Shown here: one piece after another, positions 34,807 through 41,704 of the stretch
Layout of the letters: the number at the start of each line of letters is the position of its first letter
Position numbering within the stretch: position 1 is the stretch's first letter
Assembly: GCF_040545875.1 (NCBI RefSeq)
Contig: NZ_JBEPMR010000008.1
DNA from: Faecalicatena_A orotica
GTDB taxonomy: Bacteria; Bacillota; Clostridia; Lachnospirales; Lachnospiraceae
Length of the DNA stretch: 64,000 nucleotides
Reading direction: 5' to 3' (one strand)
Position numbers and translations under genes: made by a program
The notes under the pieces: model-generated
Databases searched by the model: none
The model's input: only the letters and a program-made list of their open reading frames with translations
What the model was told of the DNA's origin: nothing

Positions 34807-34880
34807 TACTTTTCTATCTTGTTGTTTTGATTGGGTAAATTATATCATATTTAATGAAAGAACTGTATTGAATATTTATA
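34807..34880 (-). promoter_or_regulatory. Array promoter repeat, copy 4
   Basis: A full copy of the promoter repeat with extended -10 TGATATAAT (34,839-34,847, minus strand). It is identical to copy 3 over the core and drives the MBL-fold gene. Right of it the accessory zone ends in remnants of a thiol-redox gene pair. Confidence 0.65.
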
Positions 34881-35034
34881 TAGCTGCAGGGATACACCGA
34901 AGAAACTCCCCTGAAGATTTTTCACGCAATCACAAAAAATCAAAGAAACAGCGAAAGCCGTTCCATTACAATCTTTTTCGACTGGGCGTAGAATAAAGAC
35001 AGAAAGAGAAAGTGGTGACATACATGGACGTTCG

Positions 35035-35209
35035 ATCATTGTATCTAGGAACAGTGCTTACGGCGGGTCTCCCTGATCTCCCTGCATCGGCCCAGTTCTG
35101 GAAGCGATTCTGGGGCGGTCAGCCGCTGTACGGGGCATTTACGGGGCATTCCTGATGGCAGCCTGGACAATATATTATCCCTCTTTGGGTAACGTAGTAG
35201 AAAGGAGAA
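35035..35209 (+). pseudogene. CcdA-like thiol-redox membrane protein remnant
   Basis: Plus-strand codons read SPCIGPVLEAIL, a CcdA motif, followed shortly by GAFLMAAWTIYYPSLGN in shifting frames. CcdA carries electrons across the membrane to extracellular thioredoxin-like proteins, and a broken redoxin lipoprotein follows directly. Only short parts of the gene are left. Confidence 0.4.
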
Positions 35210-35216
35210 GATGACG

Positions 35217-35494
35217 ATGAAACATAAATTATTTGGGGCAGCGGGTTTAAGTCTTTCGCTCTTGTTACTGACTGCGTGCGGCACCGGAGGGCGTGGGAAC
35301 GCCCGCCAGCAACGGATGAACAAGAAAACAGCGCAAAGGAGAACACCAGCATGAGAAGGAATGAGAAGGAAAAAAAGAACGACGGAGCGTTGGCCCCCGA
35401 TTTTGAAATGATGGATCTGGATGGAAATACTGTAAAGCTCTCCGACTTTGCAGGAGAAAAGGTCTATCTTAAATATTGGGCCTCCTGTTTTTAA
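35217..35494 (+). pseudogene. Redoxin-type lipoprotein, frameshifted and truncated
   Basis: A lipoprotein signal (MKHKLFGAAGLSLSLLLLTACG) behind GAAAGGAGA is followed in another frame by PATDEQENSAKENTS and the redoxin start LAPDFEMMDLDGN, VKLSDFAGEKVYLKYWAS. It then ends right at the place where the CxxC catalytic motif should be. A frameshift near 35,280 and loss of the 3' part make it nonfunctional. In intact relatives the gene works with CcdA in extracellular thiol repair. Confidence 0.6.
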
Positions 35495-35508
35495 ATAGTG
35501 GAAGCGAT

Positions 35509-35543
35509 ACCGGTACTCACGGACTTGTACCATGAGTACCGGT
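35509..35543. promoter_or_regulatory. Perfect 11-bp inverted repeat before response regulator
   Basis: ACCGGTACTCA (35,509-35,519) and TGAGTACCGGT (35,533-35,543) are separated by 13 bases and lie 100 bases before the response regulator start. There is no U-run, so an operator or RNA structure is more likely than a terminator. Confidence 0.4.
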
Positions 35544-35643
35544 GCTGTATAATAAAATGATACAGAGGCAGCACCCTATCCTTCGCAGTGAAAGCTGTGT
35601 ATGGTGCGGTGTTATGTGCACTCACCGGAAAGGGGGCATTAGA

Positions 35644-36423
35644 ATGTATCAGCTGCTGGTGGTGGATGATGAAAGCATCATCCGCCGGGGAATCCGGGCA
35701 TTTATCGATTTTGAAGGGTTGGGCATCACTGGGTTCTACGAGGCCGAAAGCGGTGAGGAAGCCCTCGTGCTATTAGAAAAAGAGCCGATCGACCTGATCC
35801 TTGCTGATATCAATATGCCCAAAATGAACGGACTGGACTTCTGCCGCCGGGCAAAGGAGTACGACCCATCCGTCAAGATTGCCATGATAACGGGGTACGA
35901 CTATCTGGACTACGCCATCCGCGCCATCAAGGCAGGGGTGGACGATTATGTCTTAAAGCCCCTCTCCCGGGACGATATCCAGGCGATTCTTTTCCGCCTG
36001 GTGGAGAAAAAGAAAGAAGCGGACAGCCTGGCAGCTGTGCGGCAGGAGGTAAATAAGCTGGCAGCGGACGCTGGCGCCAGAGAGGAAGGAAGTGTCCGCA
36101 CACAAATGGCCGAGTGTTTAGAGGGACATCTTGCCGACGCCGGGTATTCCCTCAGCACGATGGCAGACGAGCTGGGATACAGCATCAGTTATCTGAGTAC
36201 GCTGTTTAAAAAGCATTTTGGCGCCAATTTTAGGGACTACTTTCTGGACCTTCGGCTTGGGCAGGCAAAGATCCTGCTTTTGTCCACCCAGATGAAAAAC
36301 TACGAAATCGCAGCGGCAGTAGGCATTGACGATCCAAACTATTTCAGTGTATGCTTCCGGCGCAAATATGGAAAAACGCCTACAGCGTTCAGGACGGAGG
36401 CGGGACATGGAAAAAAAGCATAG
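35644..36423 (+). CDS. YesN-type response regulator (REC-AraC)
   Basis: A 259-residue regulator. The receiver domain spans residues 1-120 (LLVVDDES, phosphorylated Asp in LILADINMPKMNG near 54, Lys in VLKPLS near 104). A linker follows, then a C-terminal AraC double helix-turn-helix (LSTMADELGYSISYLSTLFK near 180; GIDDPNYFSVCFRRKYGKTP near 232). ATG at 35,644 follows AAAGGGGG. It overlaps the sensor kinase gene by 17 bases, so the pair is co-translated. It sits behind a broken ccdA-redoxin pair that it may once have controlled. Confidence 0.92.
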   Translation: MYQLLVVDDESIIRRGIRAFIDFEGLGITGFYEAESGEEALVLLEKEPIDLILADINMPKMNGLDFCRRAKEYDPSVKIAMITGYDYLDYAIRAIKAGVDDYVLKPLSRDDIQAILFRLVEKKKEADSLAAVRQEVNKLAADAGAREEGSVRTQMAECLEGHLADAGYSLSTMADELGYSISYLSTLFKKHFGANFRDYFLDLRLGQAKILLLSTQMKNYEIAAAVGIDDPNYFSVCFRRKYGKTPTAFRTEAGHGKKA

Positions 36424-38149
36424 CATTCGCGGCTGGTTCCGGCGGTTCAGCGTTCAGCTCCCCCTGTTCGTTCTGGGCACGGGGCTGACCGTTATCCTGC
36501 TCCTTAGCGGAGCAGTCTATTTCTTCGCAGCCAATCTGCTGATGAATGAGACCGTCTCCAAAACACACGAGCTGATGGACTTAAGCGGAACTAATCTCTC
36601 CACCTACATCGCCCGCATCAAAGGGGAGTCCAACGTCTTCGCAAGCGACCCCACCCTCCGCCAATATCTTTCCGGGGATGACGAGAGCCTGCAGGAGGGC
36701 CTTCTGTCCCGTATCGATACATTGCTTGAAAACGACAGTGCCATAAAATCCATCGTTGTGGTCTCCAAGGACGGACGCATCCTTTCCAATGAAGAGGGCC
36801 TCGATATGTCAGTTTCCAAGGACATGATGAAGGAGGACTGGTATATGGAGTCCATCCACAACACCATGCCCATCCTCACCGGCGCCCGGATGCAGAGTTT
36901 TTCCTCCGACAAGGATAACTGGGTGGTTTCTATCAGCACGGAAATCACTGGCAACACTGGCGAGAACCTGGGCGTTCTGTTGATGGATATGCCATACAGC
37001 GTTGTCGAGGACCATCTGAGCCGTCTGGATCTGGGAACGAAAGGCTATGTATTCCTCCTGAATGAAAAAGGCGAGCCGGTTTACCATAAGGACACCAGTT
37101 ACTTTTCCGACCCTGATAAGCAGAAGCAGCTGCAGGCGATTCTGGCAGAAGGAGACGGCTACGACAAAAAGCAGAACCTGCTTACTTACCAGACGGAAAT
37201 CGAGAATGCCGGCTGGACCATGATGGGCGTGGTGTCTTTGGATACCCTGCACATGCTGGAACGGCAGCTTTTTGAGGCAGTGCTGCTGACCGGTGGTATG
37301 CTCTTCGGTGCGGTTCTGCTGTTTGGTTTTCTATTTACCCGCCGGCTGTCCACACCTATGGCCGACCTGGAACGGGGCATGGATGAGATTGAAAAGCTGG
37401 CGGAGATCAGTGTACAAAGGCATGGCTTTACTGAGGTGGAACTGCTGGCCGGAAATTATAATAAGATGATCCGCCGTGTGCGCGAGCTGATGAATGAAGT
37501 TTCGGAGAAGGAAAGGACGCTGCGCCAGGCGGAACTCAATGTTCTGGTGAGCCAGATCAATCCTCACTTCCTCTATAACACTCTGGACACCATCGTCTGG
37601 ATGGCTGAATTTGGCGACAACAAAAAAGTGATTGCACTCACCAAATCCCTGGCCGCCTTTTTTCGCCTGTCCCTTGGCGGCGGCCGGGAGCTGGTCACCG
37701 TGGCCGATGAACTGGAACATGTGCGGCAGTACCTGTATATCCAAAAAGAGCGGTATGAAGAGAAACTCAGCTATGAGATTTCCGTCCCGGAGGAACTGCT
37801 GGATTACACAGTACCCAAGATCATCCTCCAGCCCGTTGTGGAAAACAGCATTTATCACGGTATCAAGCCGATGGACGGCCCCGGGCAGATCACTGTGACG
37901 GTGGCGGAGGACGGGGAACGGCTGCTTTTCACTGTGGCGGATAACGGTGTGGGTTTTGACCCCGCGGCGCTGTCTCGTGGCAGTGAAGCGTTCCAGAAGA
38001 ACGGCGTGGGCCTGCAAAACGTGGACAGCCGCCTAAAGCTTATCTATGGTCCGGACTGTGGCATAACGGTCGAGTCCGCCCCTGGCGAAGGCTGCATTGT
38101 ACGACTGACGGTAAACAAGAAAATAAAAAACACTCCATATATAAAGTAA
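36407..38149 (+). CDS. YesM-type sensor histidine kinase
   Basis: A 580-residue membrane kinase. Transmembrane segments lie at about residues 20-45 and 285-305, enclosing a Cache-like extracellular sensor of about 240 residues. A HAMP-like linker follows, then a His_kinase domain with the phosphorylated His in SQINPHFLYNTLD near 385 and a HATPase with VADNGVGFD and GVGLQNVDSRL near the end. The start ATG follows GGAGG by 7 bases within the 3' end of the response regulator gene. It phosphorylates the preceding YesN-type regulator. The ligand is unknown. Confidence 0.92.
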   Translation: MEKKHSIRGWFRRFSVQLPLFVLGTGLTVILLLSGAVYFFAANLLMNETVSKTHELMDLSGTNLSTYIARIKGESNVFASDPTLRQYLSGDDESLQEGLLSRIDTLLENDSAIKSIVVVSKDGRILSNEEGLDMSVSKDMMKEDWYMESIHNTMPILTGARMQSFSSDKDNWVVSISTEITGNTGENLGVLLMDMPYSVVEDHLSRLDLGTKGYVFLLNEKGEPVYHKDTSYFSDPDKQKQLQAILAEGDGYDKKQNLLTYQTEIENAGWTMMGVVSLDTLHMLERQLFEAVLLTGGMLFGAVLLFGFLFTRRLSTPMADLERGMDEIEKLAEISVQRHGFTEVELLAGNYNKMIRRVRELMNEVSEKERTLRQAELNVLVSQINPHFLYNTLDTIVWMAEFGDNKKVIALTKSLAAFFRLSLGGGRELVTVADELEHVRQYLYIQKERYEEKLSYEISVPEELLDYTVPKIILQPVVENSIYHGIKPMDGPGQITVTVAEDGERLLFTVADNGVGFDPAALSRGSEAFQKNGVGLQNVDSRLKLIYGPDCGITVESAPGEGCIVRLTVNKKIKNTPYIK

Positions 38150-38244
38150 CAAATCTTATGGATTCTTCTGATGTGCGGGACAGATATGGCCACGAGAGCT
38201 GTACTTATCTTTATTGTATTCCTGGCAGGCACACACGAGAAAAG

Positions 38245-38277
38245 GCGGCGGTCAAGTTTTACCCAACCGCCGCTTTT
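38245..38277 (+). terminator. Terminator of the YesN/YesM operon
   Basis: The stem GCGGCGGT/ACCGCCGC (38,245-38,252 and 38,266-38,273) with a 13-base loop is followed by TTTTAAA, 96 bases beyond the kinase stop. Confidence 0.75.
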
Positions 38278-38392
38278 AAATCGACTGCTAAAATATTGGC
38301 TGCCCTATTCTATCCTATCAATTCTGTACAATTGATAGAAAAGTGTTCTGACAGCAATCTGTTCAAAGCTATCTTATACTCTCTTTATCCAT

Positions 38393-41131
38393 TTAACTCT
38401 GCCGTTTTCTAAAAGATATCATTAAGCCAATTCCGAACAGGGATGTCAGTGCTACCCAAAAGGGCCAGACAGGGGAGCTGTCTCCGGTTTGCACAGTGGA
38501 GGAAACGTCCGGTTTGCCCGGCTGAGATGGCTTGGTCGGCTGAGACGGAGTGGCCGGCTTTTTCTCCCATTTGGCTTTCAACACCACATCATGCTCTGGC
38601 ATAGTAAAATCGCTGAGATTAACTTTGGCTGTATCATTATACCATCCGGAGAAGCTATAGCCCTTCTTTGCTGGATTGCTTACCGTTGCAGGCTTCGCAC
38701 CAGCTTCCAGTGTCTGGGCACTCGGCACCGGTGTACCCCCGTCGGTATCGAAGGTTAGCGTATAGGTAACGACAGGAACGATAGTAAAGGGAACAGTTTT
38801 AATCAGTTCCTCCGGCAGATCGCTATCCAGAGACATCCAGCCATATTCGCCGGTGCTCTCTCCATTCTCAAGGATCTCACCAAATTGTTCCCAGCCGTAC
38901 TGTATGTTCAAAATATGTTTTCCCAACGATAGCTTACTTAAATCGATGCCGCTGGTAAAGGGGGCCGCGTTCCACATTCCAGAAAGGACGTTGCCGTCGT
39001 CGATCTTCCAGCTCACCGGACGGTACCGCTCGTCACCGATGGCAGGATTGTCATTGTCCATGCCGGGGCCGACGGCTGTAAAGGATGGCATTTCATTTTG
39101 AATAAAGGTCTCGTCAGCCGTGATACCGGAGATGGAGGCGTCTTTCATATTGGATTCGATTCGTTCCGTGAGAAAATGTACCATATAGGTTTTTTCGTCC
39201 GTCCCGTCCTGTGCCTTCACGGTAATAGTAGCAGGGGACAGAAAATTTGACGCACCATTTACCAGCGTTGCATCGGTCGTTCCAATAATAGCTGCTCCCG
39301 TTTCCATGCATATACCTGTCAGTGTAAGCACCGCGTCCCGCGGTGTCTCGCGCGGCAGGAGTATGGAATAAGTATCAATGCCCGTTTTGAATTCTGGTAC
39401 CGGAATCGGCTCGCTGCCGTTGACGCTGTAGCAGAGATTTTTTAACGTGGCGAGATTTGACTGATACATGCTGGATAAAACAGGGTGGGGAAATTCCGTG
39501 CGCGTAACAAAACCATCGCCCAACAGGTTGGAAACCGTACCGTCTTTGAATTCCTCCAGACTTTTGTTGGTCCCGTTAGAATCCTCTCGACCGCTGCGCT
39601 CAGCGTTATAATAGCAGTTAACCGCTGTTGCATGATCGTCGCTGCTCGCATCCCACATGCCATTTATCAGCGGCTTCGCAAAATCCTCATTATCGCTTTC
39701 ATTTTCATGTACCCGACCAAACGCAAAGCAATTGGTGAAAGTGCCACCAGTGCGATCTTCGTCGTCGTTCGTGACCCATCCGACCAGGCCGCCGACCTCT
39801 CCCACCTGTCCTTCCACATCGCCCAAAGCGAAACAGTCGGTCGCCGTCGCACTGTAGCCGTTGCCCAACAAGCCGCCTATGCGGCTCTTCCCATTTGCCG
39901 TACAGGTAACGTTTCCCGTTGCAAAACAGCTTTCCAGTGTAGATTTTGGACCATAACCCACAAGGCCGCCAGACTGCCAGTCGCTGGCGGTAACATCGCC
40001 CGTAGCCGAGCAATTACGCAATACACTGCCCGGGGCGGCTCCGACCAAACCACCGATTGACCACGTGCCGCTGACAGCCCCGGAGGCAGAACAATTTTCC
40101 AACGTCAAGGCGGTGGCCTCTCCAAACAGGCCGCCCACAACGCCAAGATTTGGTGCTGTGATTGTTACGTCAGCATGACAATTGCTGATGAGAAATTCCT
40201 TGTTTTTTGTCACTATACCGGTATTACTATCATATCCGCCGCCGGTCATGAAACCCGCAAGACCACCGATTCCACCCCCATCACTACCATCCCAGCTTAC
40301 GATGAGATTCGTTGTGATAAATCCGGAAGCAGAACAGTTATCCAACGTGTAAGCGTCGCCATCCTTGATGGCGGACAGCGCCCCCACTAAGCCGCCACTG
40401 TTTGGTGCTTTAGTCACTACCGAATCCGGCTCGATCAAGATGTCTTCTGCCGTACAGTCAAACAGACCACCACCAGTTACCTGTTCATTGCCATTGCTTA
40501 CGACAATACCTATCAAGCCTCCGGCATCGAAGCAGCCCACAGTGATTTCTACCCCTTTTACATGACAGTTTTCCACTTTTGTATTATCATATAAATAACC
40601 CACCATTGCGCCAACGTAATAGGCGGTAGAAGCATTGGCCGTGTCCGTAATCCTTACATTCGATATGGTGAGATTTTTTAAATATACTCCATTATAAGAA
40701 CCGAACAATCCCTGATCGTAAAAGGTTTTATTGTCCTCTTTCCCGTTGATGGAATAGTTGGAAATCATATGGTTCTGCCCGTCAAAAGAGCCGGAAAAGA
40801 TACCTGTGTTCCCCGCGATGGGTTCCCACAGCCGATCGTCCAAATCCAGATCATTCGTCAGTTGAAAGTGCATGCCCGTGTAGGTTTCGCCGCTGTTGAC
40901 CTGGTCACGCAGATACGCGAGCTGGGCGGCAGTGGAAATTAGATAAGGACTACCCTCAGTGCCGTCCCCGTCGGTGAAACCGCTTGCGGTGGATCCGTCC
41001 CAGACATCGGCATCCGACGCTGCCAGGACGACTGTGCCCAGCGGCAGCATCCCACACAGCAGACATAGGCTAAGCAGCATGGAAAACAATCGGTTTCGTG
41101 TGTGCTTTTTTACATATGTGTTTATTTGCAT
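38393..41131 (-). CDS. GLUG-repeat cell-surface protein with wall-anchor-like tail
   Basis: A 912-residue secreted protein. Its signal peptide ends GTVVLAAS. About ten GLUG-type repeats follow at residues about 110-530 (GGLVGAL, GGLVGYGP, GGLVGWV blocks), then a cadherin-like or Ig-like region, and an InlB-type B-repeat (LTFDTDGGTPVPSAQTL ... GYSFSGWYND) near 810. A Pro-rich stretch leads to VQTGDSSP, a hydrophobic helix and RKRQ, a sorting-signal layout without a canonical LPXTG. ATG at 41,131 is chosen because AAAGGAGG lies 8 bases upstream. It probably acts in adhesion. Upstream lie two terminator hairpins and a pentanucleotide repeat. Confidence 0.88.
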   Translation of the reverse strand: MQINTYVKKHTRNRLFSMLLSLCLLCGMLPLGTVVLAASDADVWDGSTASGFTDGDGTEGSPYLISTAAQLAYLRDQVNSGETYTGMHFQLTNDLDLDDRLWEPIAGNTGIFSGSFDGQNHMISNYSINGKEDNKTFYDQGLFGSYNGVYLKNLTISNVRITDTANASTAYYVGAMVGYLYDNTKVENCHVKGVEITVGCFDAGGLIGIVVSNGNEQVTGGGLFDCTAEDILIEPDSVVTKAPNSGGLVGALSAIKDGDAYTLDNCSASGFITTNLIVSWDGSDGGGIGGLAGFMTGGGYDSNTGIVTKNKEFLISNCHADVTITAPNLGVVGGLFGEATALTLENCSASGAVSGTWSIGGLVGAAPGSVLRNCSATGDVTASDWQSGGLVGYGPKSTLESCFATGNVTCTANGKSRIGGLLGNGYSATATDCFALGDVEGQVGEVGGLVGWVTNDDEDRTGGTFTNCFAFGRVHENESDNEDFAKPLINGMWDASSDDHATAVNCYYNAERSGREDSNGTNKSLEEFKDGTVSNLLGDGFVTRTEFPHPVLSSMYQSNLATLKNLCYSVNGSEPIPVPEFKTGIDTYSILLPRETPRDAVLTLTGICMETGAAIIGTTDATLVNGASNFLSPATITVKAQDGTDEKTYMVHFLTERIESNMKDASISGITADETFIQNEMPSFTAVGPGMDNDNPAIGDERYRPVSWKIDDGNVLSGMWNAAPFTSGIDLSKLSLGKHILNIQYGWEQFGEILENGESTGEYGWMSLDSDLPEELIKTVPFTIVPVVTYTLTFDTDGGTPVPSAQTLEAGAKPATVSNPAKKGYSFSGWYNDTAKVNLSDFTMPEHDVVLKAKWEKKPATPSQPTKPSQPGKPDVSSTVQTGDSSPVWPFWVALTSLFGIGLMISFRKRQS

Positions 41132-41200
41132 ATGCATTTCCTCCTTTATACTCTCATTAGTTTTATGCACAAGCTCCAGCTATTTCAATCCATAAAACAT

Positions 41201-41241
41201 AAAAAGCGCATTTCACCCATACAACTATGGGCAAAATACGC
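41201..41241 (-). terminator. Attenuator hairpin 2 before surface protein gene
   Basis: On the minus strand a 16-bp stem with three mismatches or wobbles (GCGTATTTTGCCCATA and TATGGGTGAAATGCGC, loop GTTG) is followed by TTTTT. It ends about 70 bases before the surface protein start. In one leader frame it is entirely within a translated region. Confidence 0.7.
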
Positions 41242-41264
41242 CTTTAATCTTTTTAGTTTTTTAA

Positions 41265-41290
41265 CAAAAAAGGACAGAGTTATCCCTGTC
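41265..41290 (-). terminator. Attenuator hairpin 1 before surface protein gene
   Basis: On the minus strand GACAGGG-ATAA-CTCTGTC (7-bp stem with one wobble) is followed by CTTTTTT. The leader ORF stop codon TGA (41,291-41,289) overlaps the first two bases of the stem. Confidence 0.6.
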
Positions 41291-41426
41291 AGATAGTCAG
41301 ATAATGTGCTGTGCTGTGCTGTGCTGTGCTGTGCTGTGCTGTGCTGTGCTGTGCTGTGCTGTGCTGTGCTGTGCTGTGCTGTGCTGTGCTGTGCTGTGCT
41401 GTGAAAAGGGTAACCCACATTTGCAT
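41289..41426 (-). CDS. Leader peptide ORF spanning the pentanucleotide repeat
   Basis: A 45-codon frame starts with ATG at 41,426, behind GAGGAG with 9-base spacing. It encodes MQMWVTLF, then six TAQHS repeats, then TAHYLTI. Each 15 bases of the repeat give one TAQHS. In the present repeat number it stops at the base of hairpin 1. Losing one 5-bp unit, or gaining two, would put it in a frame that stays open through both hairpins to 41,185. It likely serves as a frame-dependent switch rather than as a functional protein. An upstream ATG at 41,501 in the same frame lacks a ribosome site. Confidence 0.5.
   Translation of the reverse strand: MQMWVTLFTAQHSTAQHSTAQHSTAQHSTAQHSTAQHSTAHYLTI
41306..41403. 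repeat. Pentanucleotide tandem repeat (GTGCT), about 19.6 units
   Basis: Nineteen perfect GTGCT units (41,306-41,400) plus GTG form a 98-bp array without any interruption. Perfect short tandem arrays of this kind are prone to slipped-strand changes in unit number. It lies within the transcribed leader of the surface protein gene. Confidence 0.95.
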
Positions 41427-41517
41427 AACTGTCAACTCCTCTTCTGTTAAATTTTTATGAATTTTTGGATTTGTATAGCCCCCGAAGGACATCTTTCGCA
41501 TAAACGTATATATTTAC

Positions 41518-41545
41518 ATGATACCATAAAAAATGCGATTTGCAA
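41518..41545 (-). promoter_or_regulatory. Promoter of the leader and surface protein
   Basis: On the minus strand -35 TTGCAA (41,545-41,540), a 16-base spacer and an extended -10 TGGTATCAT (-10 at 41,523-41,518) predict a start near 41,510. Transcription would pass through the repeat and both hairpins before the surface protein gene. Confidence 0.55.
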
Positions 41546-41704
41546 TTGCTTTCAGAAAAAATCCATTTTTCTAAATCGACTAGTCTAGTAGTTACAGCTC
41601 TGATACACATGATATTGCAAGAGGCCGGCGGTTGGTGACCGCCTCCTGCTCTGGATTTATTATATATTAATAGCCACCCCTAAATGAAAACTGACCGAGA
41701 ATGC

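Noticed and set aside
37331..38017. Long minus-strand frame inside the sensor kinase gene
   Set aside because: The plus-strand frame has all kinase motifs; the reverse frame is a product of codon bias.
39485..40060. 191-codon plus-strand frame opposite the GLUG protein
   Set aside because: It mirrors the repeat-rich coding strand, lacks a ribosome site and has no recognisable domain.
41306..41403. CRISPR array
   Set aside because: The repeat is an uninterrupted 5-bp tandem repeat without spacers.
41289..41501. A 70-codon protein gene rich in TAQHS repeats starting at 41,501
   Set aside because: That ATG would be about 9 bases from the predicted transcription start and has no ribosome site. 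The ATG at 41,426 has one, so only the shorter leader frame is called, as a regulatory leader.
41624..41645. GC-rich hairpin after the GntR-like gene as a firm terminator
   Set aside because: It has a good stem but no U-run, so it is mentioned only in the gene entry.
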